Positions 6,779 to 17,218 of a stretch of DNA of 59,562 nucleotides are shown here, in pieces; the first letter of the stretch is position 1, and the number at the start of each line of letters is the position of its first letter. This DNA comes from Glycomyces algeriensis (GTDB lineage: Bacteria; Actinomycetota; Actinomycetes; Mycobacteriales; Micromonosporaceae): NCBI RefSeq assembly GCF_027622855.1, contig NZ_JAPZVR010000002.1, positions 169,463-229,024 of the forward strand, given 5' to 3'. The notes below the pieces were generated by a model that did no database searches, had not been told where the DNA came from, and saw only the letters and a list, made by a program, of their open reading frames with translations. The translations under genes and the position numbers were made by a program.

Positions 6779-8482
6779 ATGGGACGGAGCGCACTGCGGC
6801 ACCCCGACCGGGCCGCAGCGCCCGCACGGAGGTCCCACCTCGCCGCCACGGTCCGCCGCCTCGACGACGGCAGCCTCGCGCTCATCGTCGCCCCCACCGA
6901 CGCGCACCTGCTCCAGGACGCCGACCGCTCGGGCGCGACCCTCACCGTCCAGGTCGCCCGCGACTCCATCGAGGACGCCGCCCGGGCCGCACTCGCCGCC
7001 GGGTCCCGGACCCTCGCCGCCGGTCCCCTCGGCGACGCGTACGCGACCTTCGTCCAGGCCGCGGCGCTCGCCGCCGAGACCGCGCCCGCCCTCGCGGTCA
7101 CCGCGATCACCGCCGCCGCCGGGGCCGCCTGGTCGGCGGGCGACCGGCGGGCCTGCGCCGGCGCGCTCGCCGCCGCCCGGCGCGCCCTCGAACCCCATGC
7201 GGACAACGCGTTCGCCCGTCTCCTCGAGCCTCACACCGACAAGGCATCCGCTCCGCTCCCGGAACCCCACGCGGGCAGCGCGTTCGCCCCGCTCCTGGAC
7301 TACCTCGCCGGACTCCGCGGCCTCGTCGAAGCGACCCCGGGCGCGGCCCTCTCCCCGCTCGGGCGGGTCCTGGCCCGCGCCGACGAGGACGACGCCCCCG
7401 ACACCCTGCACCGCGCCGCGGTGGCCGCACTGCTGCTCGGCGACGCCCCCGCCTCGGCCCGGATCGGCATGCGCGCCTTGGCCGCCGCACGCAGCCGGGG
7501 CCGCGAGGACCTGATCCCCCAAGCCCTCGAATACCTCGCGTACGCCGAACTGCGCGCCGGCCGCCACGCCCCCGCCAGGGCCCACGCGCTCGAGGGCCTC
7601 ACCGCCGCAATGCAGGGCGGCCGCGTCAACACCGCCGCCCACCACCGGGCGGTCCTCGCCCTCGCCGCCTCGGTCGAAGGCGACTTCACCGAGGTCGAGA
7701 CCCAAGCGGCGCAAGCGCTCGCGGTCGCGCGGAGGCACCGGCTCGCGCAGACCGGCACGCTCGCCGAATGGGCGCTCGCCAGGGCCGACCTGAGCCGCGG
7801 CAGGCCGGAGGCCGCAGCTTCGCGCCTCCAGGCCCTCGTCCGCCCCGGAGGCGGCCATTTCGCGGTCCGGCCGCTGCTCATGCCGTGCTTCATCGAGGCC
7901 GCGGTCCTCGCGGGCCGCCCCGAGGAGGCGCGCCCGGTCGCCGACGAGCTGCGCCTGTGGGCCGGGTTCGGCATCGACCACGGGGCGTTCGCCGCACTGG
8001 CCCGGTGCCAGGCGCTACTGGACGGCGACGGCGCGGACGCGCACTTCCGGCGGTCGCTCCAGCTCCACCCGGTCGACGGCGGCGACTTCGAACGTGCCCG
8101 CACCCTGCTGCTCTACGGCAAGTGGCTCCGGCGGCGCCGCCAACCGGGCAGGGCGCGGGCGGTGCTGCGCGACGCCCTGCACGGCTTCGAGCGCTGCGGC
8201 GCGGCGGGCTGGGTGCTGCAGGCGAACGAGGAGCTGCGGGCCACGGGCGAGCAGCCGAGGGAACCGGCGCGACCGGCCGCTCCGGGCGGCGAAGGACTCG
8301 CGGGGCTCACCCCGCATCAGCGGCGCATCGCCGGCCTCGTCGCGACCGGTGCCACCAACCGCGAAGTGGCGCAGACGCTCTCATTGAGCGTCCGCACGGT
8401 CGACCACCACCTGCGGAACATCTTCGCCGCCTTGGGCGTGCGCTCCCGAGTGGAACTGGCGAGGCTGGTCCCCCGGTCGTAG
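6779..8482 (+). CDS. LuxR-family transcriptional regulator with helical-repeat N-terminus
   Basis: 567 aa. The last ~60 residues are a GerE/LuxR helix-turn-helix (LTPHQRRIAGLVATG... TNREVAQTLSLSVRTVDHH-RNIFAALGV). The rest is Ala-rich alpha-helical, TPR-like, resembling the C-terminal two-thirds of LAL/MalT regulators, but there is no Walker A, so it is not a full ATP-binding LAL protein. Residues ~138-173 hold three tandem 12-residue units (EPHADNAF..., EPHTDKAS..., EPHAGSAF...). Start ATG 6779 is set by the -10 at 6767-6772; ATG 6764 would lie inside the operator. The target genes are unknown. The gene is flanked by the cutinase and by aceB, neither obviously part of its unit. Confidence 0.85.
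   Translation: MGRSALRHPDRAAAPARRSHLAATVRRLDDGSLALIVAPTDAHLLQDADRSGATLTVQVARDSIEDAARAALAAGSRTLAAGPLGDAYATFVQAAALAAETAPALAVTAITAAAGAAWSAGDRRACAGALAAARRALEPHADNAFARLLEPHTDKASAPLPEPHAGSAFAPLLDYLAGLRGLVEATPGAALSPLGRVLARADEDDAPDTLHRAAVAALLLGDAPASARIGMRALAAARSRGREDLIPQALEYLAYAELRAGRHAPARAHALEGLTAAMQGGRVNTAAHHRAVLALAASVEGDFTEVETQAAQALAVARRHRLAQTGTLAEWALARADLSRGRPEAAASRLQALVRPGGGHFAVRPLLMPCFIEAAVLAGRPEEARPVADELRLWAGFGIDHGAFAALARCQALLDGDGADAHFRRSLQLHPVDGGDFERARTLLLYGKWLRRRRQPGRARAVLRDALHGFERCGAAGWVLQANEELRATGEQPREPARPAAPGGEGLAGLTPHQRRIAGLVATGATNREVAQTLSLSVRTVDHHLRNIFAALGVRSRVELARLVPRS
7190..7297 (+). repeat. Three 36-nt tandem repeats inside the luxR gene
   Basis: Three in-frame, imperfect 36-nt units encode EPHADNAFARLL, EPHTDKASAPLP and EPHAGSAFAPLL. 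They insert a variable-looking linker between helical repeats; copy number could vary among strains. Confidence 0.7.
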
Positions 8483-8775
8483 CGGCCCGGAATCGCAGCC
8501 GCCCTCGGCATCCCGGCCGTCCAGGTCGGCCCCGACGACGCCGGCAGGCCCACGCTCCTGGTACTCGCGGCCGGACTCATCCGCTCGAACCGGACGGCCT
8601 CGCCGCGTCGAGCGCATCGCCGCGCGCCAGGGCGAAACTCCCGGAAATGACCGAGCGGCCCAATGCTGGGTTGCCTACCAGCGGCCGCCGGCCGTCGCAT
8701 TCTCGCGCAGGCCTTCAAGCAAAAGCGACTACCTCGAGGTCGATATATCATGAAAAACACCGATGCAAAAGGGAC
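8483..8775. other. Intergenic stretch without a supported gene
   Basis: The region between the luxR stop and the aceB terminator. A short plus-strand frame from ~8490 (AALGIPAVQVGPDDAGRPT...) looks protein-like but has no start or ribosome site and stops near 8650; it may be the tail of a decayed gene. Nothing else stands out. Confidence 0.4.
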
Positions 8776-8814
8776 GGCGGAGCCGGACCGCCTGGGGACG
8801 GTGCCGGCTCCGCC
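8776..8814 (-). terminator. Terminator of aceB
   Basis: Perfect 11-bp stem GGCGGAGCCGG (8776-8786) / CCGGCTCCGCC (8804-8814), extended inward by CCG/CGG pairs. It lies 24 nt past the aceB stop on the minus strand. Confidence 0.75.
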
Positions 8815-8838
8815 GATGGGGACCGCTCAGTGCGGGGC

Positions 8839-10464
8839 TCAGCCGCCGTTGGCGAGGAACCTCGTGTAGGCGGGAATGGTCAGGAACGTCGGGTACGCCT
8901 CCCCCAGCGCGCATTCGGTGAAGACCGCGAGCGCGTCGTCGAAGCGGTCGCCCTCGAAGCGCTCCATGCGCTCGAACTCGTCCTTGAGCAGCCGCTCGAC
9001 CCAGCCGCGCGTCACCGTCCTGCCGTCGTCCGTGGTCGACCCGGCGTTGATCCACTGCCAGATCTGCGAGCGCGAGATCTCGGCGGTCGCGGCGTCCTCC
9101 ATGAGGTTGTTGATCGCCGCCGCGCCGATGCCGCGCAGCCACGACTCGATGTACCGCACGCCGACCTCGAGGTTCTTGCGGATGCCGGCCTCGGTGATCT
9201 CACCGGGAGTTCCGGCGACGTCGAGCAGGGCCGCCGCGTTCGGCACGACGTCCTCGCGCAGCTTGTCGATCTGGTTCGGCAGGCCGCCGAGGGTCTCGTC
9301 GAAGACCGCCATGGCCACGGGCACCAGGTCGGGGTGGGCCACCCAGGAGCCGTCGAAGCCGTCGTCGGCCTCGCGGTTCTTGTCGGCCCGCACCTTCTCC
9401 AGCGCGATCGCGTTCGCCTCGGCGTCCTTGCGGCTGGGGATGAACGCGGCCATGCCGCCGATCGCCGAGGCGCTGCGCCGGTGGCAGGTGCGCACGAGCA
9501 GTTCGGTGTAGGCGCGCATGAACGGCGCGGTCATGGTCACCTGGTCCCGGTCGGGCAGCACGAAGCGCGGTCCGCGCTCGCGGAAGTTCTTGATGACCGA
9601 GAAGATGTAGTCCCAGCGCCCGGCGTTCAGCCCGGAGGAGTGGTGGCGCAGTTCGTACAGGATCTCCTCCATCTCGAACGCGGCGGTGATCGTCTCGATG
9701 AGCACCGTGGCGCGGATCGTCCCCTGCGGCACGCCGAGGAGGTCCTGGGCCATGATGAACACGTCGTTCCACAGCCGCGCCTCGAGGTGCGACTCCAGCT
9801 TCGGCAGGTAGAAGTACGGGCCGCGGCCCAGCTCGATCAGCCGGTGCGCGTTGTGGAAGAAGTACAGCCCGAAGTCCACCAGGGAGCCCGCGACGGGGAC
9901 CCCGTCGACCCGCACGTGCAGCTCGGCGAGGTGCCAGCCGCGCGGGCGCACGATGATCGTGGGCAGGTCGGTGAGCGCCTCCCCCTTGAGCCGGTACTCC
10001 TTGCCCTGGGGGCTGGTGAAGTCGATGCGCCGCTCTATCGCGTCGCGCAGGTTCACCTGGGAGTCGATCACGTTGTGCCAGTTGGGCGTCGAGGAGTCCT
10101 CGAGGTCGGCCATCCAGCATTTCGCGCCCGAGTTGAGGGCGTTGATCGTCATCTTGCGGTCGCAGGGGCCGGTGATCTCGACGCGGCGGTCCTCCAGGCC
10201 CGGGGCGAGGGTGGCGACGCTCCAGGAGAAGTCGTCGCGCACGTCCTGCGTCTCGGGCAGGAAGCCGGGGTCGACGCCGTTGCCGATCTTGATGCGGCGC
10301 GCCTGGCGCAGTTGCAGCAGCTCCTGGCGGCGGGGCGCGAACGCCCGGTGGAGGGCGGCGACGAACGCCAGCGCCTCCGGGGTCAGGATCTCGTCCTGGC
10401 GGTCGACGGCGGGCCCGTTGACCGCGATGCCCGTGTCGTCACGAGTCTCGGTTGTGGTGACCAC
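8839..10464 (-). CDS. aceB: Malate synthase A
   Basis: 541-aa glyoxylate-cycle enzyme that condenses glyoxylate with acetyl-CoA to give malate. Type A by length (~530-540 aa, versus ~720 for type G). Signatures: MADLEDSSTPNW (~118-129), the family signature around LRHHSSGLNAGRWDYIFSVIK (~272-292) with glyoxylate/Mg ligands, and GSWVAHPDLVPVA (~377-389). It follows aceA on the same strand after 72 nt that contain a small hairpin (10491-10510), so the two are probably one operon. Regulation is likely by the RamB-type protein encoded divergently from aceA. ATG 10464 has GGAGAA about 5-8 nt upstream. Confidence 0.96.
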   Translation of the reverse strand: MVTTTETRDDTGIAVNGPAVDRQDEILTPEALAFVAALHRAFAPRRQELLQLRQARRIKIGNGVDPGFLPETQDVRDDFSWSVATLAPGLEDRRVEITGPCDRKMTINALNSGAKCWMADLEDSSTPNWHNVIDSQVNLRDAIERRIDFTSPQGKEYRLKGEALTDLPTIIVRPRGWHLAELHVRVDGVPVAGSLVDFGLYFFHNAHRLIELGRGPYFYLPKLESHLEARLWNDVFIMAQDLLGVPQGTIRATVLIETITAAFEMEEILYELRHHSSGLNAGRWDYIFSVIKNFRERGPRFVLPDRDQVTMTAPFMRAYTELLVRTCHRRSASAIGGMAAFIPSRKDAEANAIALEKVRADKNREADDGFDGSWVAHPDLVPVAMAVFDETLGGLPNQIDKLREDVVPNAAALLDVAGTPGEITEAGIRKNLEVGVRYIESWLRGIGAAAINNLMEDAATAEISRSQIWQWINAGSTTDDGRTVTRGWVERLLKDEFERMERFEGDRFDDALAVFTECALGEAYPTFLTIPAYTRFLANGG

Positions 10465-10490
10465 GTGGTTCTCCTCATGTGGCAGTGCGG

Positions 10491-10510
10491 GAGCCGGCGC
10501 GGGCCGGCTC
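10491..10510 (-). promoter_or_regulatory. Hairpin between aceA and aceB
   Basis: Perfect 8-bp stem GAGCCGGC (10491-10498) / GCCGGCTC (10503-10510) with a 4-nt loop, in the 72-bp spacer. It could protect or attenuate the bicistronic message; no T tract follows, so it is unlikely to be a full terminator. Confidence 0.4.
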
Positions 10511-10536
10511 GCCGCAGCGGACAGGTCGCAGGGCAG

Positions 10537-11853
<1,317 letters not shown>

Positions 11854-11983
11854 CGTCGGCTCCGAGCATTCGGGGCCGCAGTTGCGGCCATTACTTGCAG
11901 GTAACAACAATCTTTCACTCGTGTCCACGCCTGAGTAGCCGTTTGCGGTGGAAAGATCGTCAGTTCTTCGCAATACTGGGAAA
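11854..11983. promoter_or_regulatory. Divergent aceA / ramB control region
   Basis: A 130-bp AT-richer intergenic region. For the rightward gene AATACT (11972-11977) ends 6 nt before ATG 11984, a leaderless configuration. TTTGCGG near 11942-11948 and TTGCAGG near 11893-11899 are TTGC-containing half sites of the kind RamB binds in corynebacteria, but exact sites cannot be assigned by eye. Confidence 0.45.
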
Positions 11984-13612
11984 ATGACGAACCTGCCCGC
12001 GAACCCCTCAGGCCCAGGCGCGGCCCCCGCCCAGAGCAGCGCCGGTGGCAGCGGTAACCAGCCCGCCTCCTCGCGTCTCCAGGGCGCCCGCGCCGCCGCG
12101 AAGAACGGCGTTTCCGCCGATCCGGGCGCCGCCCGCCGCCCCTGGGGGGCGGGCGAGGCCGCCGAACTGGCCGCCGACGACACGCGGGTGGACCTCATCA
12201 GCCTCGGCAAGCAGATCCGCCACCTGCGCAAGCAGCGCGAGATGAGCCTCGACGACCTGGGCTCGGCCGTCGGCTCCGCCGCCTCGCAGCTCTCGCTGAT
12301 CGAGAACGGCAAGAAGGAGCCGAAGCTCTCGATGCTGCGGGCCCTGGCCCGCGCCCTCGGCGTCTCCTCGGACGAACTGCTCGGCGCCGAGCCGCCCAAC
12401 CGCCGCGTCGCGTTGGAGATCGCGCTCGAGCGCGCCCAGCGGAGCGCCCAGTACCGGGCGCTCGGCCTACCGAACGTGAAGCCCTCAGGGCGCACCCCCA
12501 CCGAGATCCTCGAGGCGCTCGTCGGTCTGCACCGTGAAGTCGAACGCCAGGTCAACCTTCACACTGCCACACCGGAGGAGGCCCGGAGGGCCAATACGGA
12601 GCTGCGCCGGCGCATGCGGGACAAGGACAACTACTTCGGCGACATCGAGGCCGAGGCCAGGACCCTCCTCGCGGGCGTCGACTACGCCGGCGGGCCGCTC
12701 TCGCAGCACCAGATCGCCGACCTCGCCGCGTACCTGCGGTTCACGCTGCACCATGTGGACGACCTGCCGCACTCCACCCGCTCGGTCACCGACCTCAAGC
12801 ACCGCCGGATCTACCTGACGCAGGTCGGCACCGGCTCCCACGACCCCCGCACCGTCCTGCTCCAGGCCCTGGCGAGCCATGTGCTGCAGCACGAGGTCCC
12901 GCGCACGTACCTGGAGTTCCTGGGCCAGCGCGTGGCGACGAACTACCTCGCCGCCGCGCTGCTCATCCCCGAGTCGAGCGCCGTGGCGTTCCTGCGACAG
13001 TCGATGACGGGCAAGGAGATCGCGGTCGAGGACCTGCGCGACAACTTCGCGGTGTCCTATGAGGCGGCGGCGCACCGCTTCACCAACCTGGCCACCCACC
13101 ACCTGGGGATCAGGACCCACTTCCAGAAGGTCCACAAGTCCGGGATCATCTTCAAGGCCTACGAGAACGACGACGTGGCGTTCCCGGCCGACCCGACCGG
13201 CGCCATCGAGGGGCAGCCGATCTGCCGCTACTGGACGAGCCGCCAGGTGTTCGACGTGCCCGACAAGTTCAACGCCTTCAACCAGTACACGGACACGGCG
13301 ACGGGCACCTACTGGTGCACCGCCCGCACCGAGCGCAGCGCGGACGGCCTCTTCTCGCTGAGCATCGGCGTCCCGTACGAGTCGGCGAAGTGGTTCCGCG
13401 GCAAGGAGACCAAGGCCCGCTCGGTCTCCAAGTGCCCGGACCCGGACTGCTGCCGCAACCCGCCGCGGTCCCTCGCCGACGCCTGGTCGGGCCAGGCCTG
13501 GCCCACCGCCCGCGCCGCCAGCTCCCAGCTCGCCGCCATGCCCCTGGGCTCCTTCCCCGGCGTCGACGAGACCGAGGTCTACCAGTTCCTGGAACGCCAT
13601 TCGAAGGAGTAA
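11984..13612 (+). CDS. ramB: RamB-type XRE regulator of acetate/glyoxylate genes
   Basis: 542 aa from ATG 11984. After a ~60-residue disordered Ala/Pro/Gly-rich leader, an XRE helix-turn-helix ([42 protein letters not shown] split around 75-115) is followed by a coiled region and an IrrE/DUF955-like domain ([32 protein letters not shown]) that lacks the HExxH protease motif. A C-terminal Cys-rich domain has CxxxxCCxxP ([12 protein letters not shown]), as in the short-chain fatty-acyl regulator DUF2083 family. RamB represses aceA/aceB and acetate genes in Corynebacterium, and mycobacterial Rv0465c sits beside icl1, so position and domains agree. An acyl-CoA-type ligand is inferred. Confidence 0.88.
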   Translation: MTNLPANPSGPGAAPAQSSAGGSGNQPASSRLQGARAAAKNGVSADPGAARRPWGAGEAAELAADDTRVDLISLGKQIRHLRKQREMSLDDLGSAVGSAASQLSLIENGKKEPKLSMLRALARALGVSSDELLGAEPPNRRVALEIALERAQRSAQYRALGLPNVKPSGRTPTEILEALVGLHREVERQVNLHTATPEEARRANTELRRRMRDKDNYFGDIEAEARTLLAGVDYAGGPLSQHQIADLAAYLRFTLHHVDDLPHSTRSVTDLKHRRIYLTQVGTGSHDPRTVLLQALASHVLQHEVPRTYLEFLGQRVATNYLAAALLIPESSAVAFLRQSMTGKEIAVEDLRDNFAVSYEAAAHRFTNLATHHLGIRTHFQKVHKSGIIFKAYENDDVAFPADPTGAIEGQPICRYWTSRQVFDVPDKFNAFNQYTDTATGTYWCTARTERSADGLFSLSIGVPYESAKWFRGKETKARSVSKCPDPDCCRNPPRSLADAWSGQAWPTARAASSQLAAMPLGSFPGVDETEVYQFLERHSKE

Positions 13613-13668
13613 CCGCGGGTCGGAAAGGGGTTTCCTGCGTTGCCGGGCGTGCTGGCACACTTGCGGGC

Positions 13669-14466
13669 ATGGCCTCCTCCCCTGACCGCGTCGCGCTGCT
13701 CTCGGACATCCACGGCAACCTCACCGCGTTCCAGGCGGTCCTCGACGACCTCGACTCGCGCGGCGTCACGCGGATCTTCAACCTGGGCGACACGATCGGC
13801 AAGGGCCCGCGCGGCGCCGAATGCGTGGACCTCTCCCGCGAGCACTGCGAGGTGCACGTCCAGGGCAACTGGGAGGCCACGATGTGCGCGCCGGACCGCG
13901 TACCCGAGGGCGACCCGTTCGACTGGTGGCACGACCGGCTCGGCGAGGGGCGGCGCAAATGGCTGCGGGACCTGCCGTTCAGCCACGACTTCCTTATGAG
14001 CGGCAAGCGCATCCGGGTCTTTCACGCGTCCGCGAAGAGCGTCTTCCACCGCGTGTTCTGCGACCACGACGAGGCCGAGTTCCTCGGCATGTTCGCCAAC
14101 ACCGAGGCGACAGGAAGCGGACCCGTGCCGGACGTGGTGGCCTACGGCGACATCCACGACCCGTACCTGGAGAACGACCTCGGCCGCACCCTCGTCAACG
14201 TCGGGAGCGTCGGCAACTGCCTCGGCGACCCGACACCGTCCTATGTGGTGCTCGAAGGCGTCTCCGGGAGCGCGGCGCCGGGTCCGTTCTCCGTGCAGTT
14301 CGTGCGCGTCCCCTACGACGTCGAGGCCGAGCTGGCCGTGACCCGCGCGCTCGCGATGCCCTCGGCCGAGTACTGGGAGGGCGAGCTGCGCACCGGGCTG
14401 TACCGGGCGAACCAGCGCGACGGCCGTCCGGCCGCCTACCACCGGCACCGCGGCTGCAACGCCTGA
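13669..14466 (+). CDS. Metallophosphoesterase family protein
   Basis: 265 aa calcineurin-like phosphoesterase. Metal ligands are visible in order: SDIHGN (~12-17), NLGDTIGKGP (~41-50), GNWEATM (~68-74), VFHASA and AYGDIHDPY (~160-168) with NVGSVGN. This is the YfcE/PrpE-like class; substrate unknown. ATG 13669 is supported by a -10-like CACACT (13656-13661) 7 nt upstream, suggesting a leaderless mRNA. The longer frame back to 13315 overlaps the end of ramB and is not coding. It could also be the second gene of a ramB transcript (56-nt gap), but the promoter-like element argues for its own start. Confidence 0.88.
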   Translation: MASSPDRVALLSDIHGNLTAFQAVLDDLDSRGVTRIFNLGDTIGKGPRGAECVDLSREHCEVHVQGNWEATMCAPDRVPEGDPFDWWHDRLGEGRRKWLRDLPFSHDFLMSGKRIRVFHASAKSVFHRVFCDHDEAEFLGMFANTEATGSGPVPDVVAYGDIHDPYLENDLGRTLVNVGSVGNCLGDPTPSYVVLEGVSGSAAPGPFSVQFVRVPYDVEAELAVTRALAMPSAEYWEGELRTGLYRANQRDGRPAAYHRHRGCNA

Positions 14467-14484
14467 GCAGGCGGGCGGCCGCGC

Positions 14485-15048
14485 TCAGCCCTCTTGCAGC
14501 GCCGCGCGCAGACCGGCGGTGGCCATGGTGACGAGCAGTTCGAAGCTCTCGTCGAGGTTCACGGGCAGGCCGAACCCGCCCTCGGATTCGAGCGAGACGA
14601 AGCCGTGGACGGTCGAGCGCAGGCAGCGGGCGACGTGGACGGCGGTCGTCTCGTCCAGGCCCAGGCCGTGCAGGGACGCGTTGATCGCGTCGAGCAGGCG
14701 CGCGCCGGGCTCGGCCGCGCGCGGTTCGGGGCGCTGGATCACCGCCGCGTACCGGTGCGGGTGCTCGCGAACGTAGGCCCGCCACTCGGTGAGGAGCGCC
14801 CGGATCGCGTCGTCGGAGGCGCGGCCCATCACGGCGGCGCTCACCCGGTCGGCGAGTTCGCCGATCACGGCGGCCGACACCAGGGCCTTCACTTCGGCGA
14901 GGTCGCGCACGTGCTTGTAGAGCGAGGGCGTGGAGACCCCGGCCTCGGCGGCGATCGCGGCGAGCGTCAGGGCCGCGGGTCCGCGGTCGTCGACGATGCG
15001 GAGGGCGAGGCCGACGACCGCTCCGGTCGAGAGCGCGGCCTTAGGCAT
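14485..15048 (-). CDS. TetR-family regulator (WHG-type C-terminal domain)
   Basis: 187 aa. N-terminal helix-turn-helix reads LTLAAIAAEAGVSTPSLYKHV; the C-terminal pattern ARCLRSTVHGFVSLESEGGFGLP fits the WHG TetR ligand domain. ATG 15048 overlaps the end of the upstream hydrolase gene by 8 nt, so it is translated from the same mRNA. It probably represses its own operon by binding the inverted repeat at the operon promoter. Confidence 0.9.
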   Translation of the reverse strand: MPKAALSTGAVVGLALRIVDDRGPAALTLAAIAAEAGVSTPSLYKHVRDLAEVKALVSAAVIGELADRVSAAVMGRASDDAIRALLTEWRAYVREHPHRYAAVIQRPEPRAAEPGARLLDAINASLHGLGLDETTAVHVARCLRSTVHGFVSLESEGGFGLPVNLDESFELLVTMATAGLRAALQEG

Positions 15049-15895
15049 GCGTGGTGCTCCGGTCCAGTTCGGTGACGGCCGCGGCGACCGCGGCGGGGGC
15101 CTGGAGGTGCACGTAGTGCCCGGCGCCCTCGACCATCTCCAAGGTGCCGAGTCCGGCGGGCATCGCCGCGACGATCCCGGCGCCCTCGGCGGCCGGATCG
15201 GCCCAGTCGGGGTCGAGGGTGCCCATGAGCACGATTGCGGGGCAGGCGATCTCGCCGAGTTTCGCGCCGGCGTCGGTCGGGTCCGACAGCCCGCACTGCA
15301 CGAGCGCGGCCATGCGGCCGGGTCGGCGCAGGTCGGCTTCGAGGGCGGCCAGGTGCTCGTCGAAACCGGCGGGCTTCGCACCGGGCACCGCGTGGCGCAG
15401 GTACCGCTTCCAGATGCCGAGGCTCCGGAAGATCAAGGTGCCGAACAGCAGGCGGATGCCTTTGCGGTAGCGGGCGTTGGTGAGCAGCGCGCCGAACGCG
15501 ATCGTCTGCGCCCGCGTGAACGGCCCGAGCTCCACGATGCCGCGGACCAGGTCGGGCTCCGTCGCGGCCGCGATGGTCGCCGCGCCCCCGCTGAACGAGT
15601 GGCCCACGACGATCGCCGGGCCGCCGAGGTGCCGAATCAGCGCGAGGAGGTCCTCGGCCACGTCCGTGCGGGTGTAGGAGGCCCAGTCGACGGTCGACTC
15701 GCCGTGGCCGCGCATGTCCATGCGCGCCACGCGGAACCCGGCTTCGAGGAGGAGCGCCGCGGCCTCGCGGTAGGAGTGGCGGTGCTCGCCGATCCCGTGG
15801 ACGAGGACGACGAGCGGGCCGGCTCCGGCGACGTCGTAGGCGACGGTGCCGCCCTGGAGTTCGAGGGACTGGGTGGATCCAAGGTTAATGCTCAT
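15041..15895 (-). CDS. Alpha/beta hydrolase
   Basis: 284 aa. Oxyanion motif VHGIGEH (~33-39), MRGHGES (~61-67), nucleophile elbow GHSFSGGA (Ser ~99), an Asp in MGTLDPDWAD and a C-terminal His in EGAGHYVHLQ make a full triad. The cap domain includes RYLRHAVPG. Substrate unknown; esterase, lipase and haloperoxidase-like roles are all possible. First gene of a two-gene operon with the TetR regulator. The start ATG 15895 coincides with the predicted transcription start of a well-formed promoter, so the mRNA is probably leaderless. Confidence 0.9.
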   Translation of the reverse strand: MSINLGSTQSLELQGGTVAYDVAGAGPLVVLVHGIGEHRHSYREAAALLLEAGFRVARMDMRGHGESTVDWASYTRTDVAEDLLALIRHLGGPAIVVGHSFSGGAATIAAATEPDLVRGIVELGPFTRAQTIAFGALLTNARYRKGIRLLFGTLIFRSLGIWKRYLRHAVPGAKPAGFDEHLAALEADLRRPGRMAALVQCGLSDPTDAGAKLGEIACPAIVLMGTLDPDWADPAAEGAGIVAAMPAGLGTLEMVEGAGHYVHLQAPAAVAAAVTELDRSTTHA

Positions 15896-15932
15896 AACTC
15901 ATAGGCTAATGCCATTAACCAAACGGCGTCAA
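15883..15932 (-). promoter_or_regulatory. Leaderless promoter with operator of the hydrolase-TetR operon
   Basis: Minus strand: -35 TTGACG (15932-15927), 18-bp spacer, -10 TAGCCT (15908-15903), then 7 nt to ATG 15895. An inverted repeat GGTTAATG (15883-15890) / CATTAACC (15913-15920) brackets the -10 and start codon, and CTCATAA/CTCATAG repeat directly between them. It is a likely autoregulatory TetR site. Confidence 0.7.
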
Positions 15933-15999
15933 GCGTCGCCTGCCAACGAATGAGTGATCCAAGACACGGCCAAGCGCCGCGTTCCCCCTGGAGACGGGG

Positions 16000-16425
16000 T
16001 CACGCGCTCTCGTCGTCCTCGAGCCCTACCGCGCGGCGCAGCTCCTTGCGGCGCTCCACCAGGTCGGCCTTCCCGGACTCGTCCGAGAGCTCCTGCATGA
16101 CCTCGGCGAGGCCGCTGGCGATGGCGTTGAGCTTGTGCTGCAGGGCCGCGTCGTTGCGCGACTCGGTGTTCTGCAGCAGCGCGACCATCAGAAACGTGAT
16201 GATGGTGGTCGTGGTGTTGATGATCAACTGCCACGTGCTCATGTCGAGCCAGATGATCGACGGCGCCCAGAGCAGCACCACCAGGATGCACATCGAGAAG
16301 AACGGCGCGCGGGCGGCGAACTCGGACGCCCTCGTGGCGAACCGGTCGAACCAGCTGACGTTGCTGTCGATGTCACGGGGCATGGTCGCGGACGGACGCT
16401 CGGACTCGTGCTCCTTGGCTTTCAT
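16000..16425 (-). CDS. Low-affinity iron permease family membrane protein
   Basis: 141 aa. The conserved block FDRFATRASEFAARAPFF...WQLIINTTTTIITFLMVALLQNTESRNDAALQHKLNAI (~26-108) is characteristic of the PF04120 family, with two membrane helices (~43-60 and ~66-86) and a charged cytoplasmic tail. Despite the family name, transport has not been shown for bacterial members. ATG 16425 gives a 25-residue charged N-terminus; no strong ribosome site is seen, and ATG 16383 is an alternative. The 290-bp stretch up to the next gene holds nothing recognisable. Confidence 0.82.
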   Translation of the reverse strand: MKAKEHESERPSATMPRDIDSNVSWFDRFATRASEFAARAPFFSMCILVVLLWAPSIIWLDMSTWQLIINTTTTIITFLMVALLQNTESRNDAALQHKLNAIASGLAEVMQELSDESGKADLVERRKELRRAVGLEDDESA

Positions 16426-16715
16426 ACAGGTACGTTTCCCCAGTTGGAAACGAATCAAACATGTGTACTGGCGACCGGCCGCTTCGCACCGGTGGTGCCG
16501 CACCGCACAGCCCGATCCGTCAGGTTCGGGGCGGCCGTCCGGTTCGAGCCGTGCCGCGCGGACCGTCCGCGCACCGGACACCGCAGGCCCGAACCGAACT
16601 GGGGCGGGAACCCGGCAGACCTCCATCGACGAAGGCCTCGCGGGCCGATGACGGCGGTGGCCACGGCACCGCGCGCACGTGCCGCCGTGGGCGACGCGTG
16701 CGCGCGGTGTCGTCG

Positions 16716-17126
16716 CTAGCCCTTGGAGGGCCACACCGGTTCGTCGCCGTCCCAGACCACGCCCTTGTTGCGGCACAGGCAGAACGGGTGGCCGATCGGG
16801 TCGGTGTAGACCCGGAAGCCGTACCCCTCGGGACCCACGTGGTCCCGCTGCAGCGTCGCGCCGAGGCCGAGGAGGCGGGCCTGCTCGGCCTCGATGTCGT
16901 CCACCTCGAAGTCGAGGTGGTACTGCTTGGGGTGCTCGGCGCTCGGCCAGGTCGGCGCGCGGTACTCGTCCACGCGCTGGAAGGCCAGTTCGATCTTGCC
17001 GAAACTGATGCCCGCCCAGTCCTCGTCGCTGTCGTCCTTGACGGGACGGCCGGTCACCTCGGCGTAGAAGCCCGCGATCGTCATCGTGTCCGGGCAGTCG
17101 ATGATGAAGTCAGTGAGTCGCAGCAT
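16716..17126 (-). CDS. VOC (glyoxalase/dioxygenase fold) family protein
   Basis: 136 aa, two beta-alpha-beta-beta-beta units: MLRLTDFIIDCPD...FYAEVTGRPV and YHLDFEVDDIEAEQARLLGLGA... followed by GFRVYTDPIGHPFCLC. Similar small actinobacterial proteins bind or modify small molecules, sometimes giving drug resistance; no substrate can be assigned. Divergent from a WYL regulator across 92 bp, so that regulator may control it. Confidence 0.85.
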   Translation of the reverse strand: MLRLTDFIIDCPDTMTIAGFYAEVTGRPVKDDSDEDWAGISFGKIELAFQRVDEYRAPTWPSAEHPKQYHLDFEVDDIEAEQARLLGLGATLQRDHVGPEGYGFRVYTDPIGHPFCLCRNKGVVWDGDEPVWPSKG

Positions 17127-17218
17127 CAGCCGATGATGCCACAGCCCGGCGACGGCCTCGAGTGCTCCGGCCCGCGATGCCCGCACCGGAACTCCTGGAT
17201 CGCGGGGATACTGGGGCG

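Noticed and set aside
16000..16425. Iron uptake system
   Set aside because: Family name only; no ferric uptake components or Fur-like site found around it.
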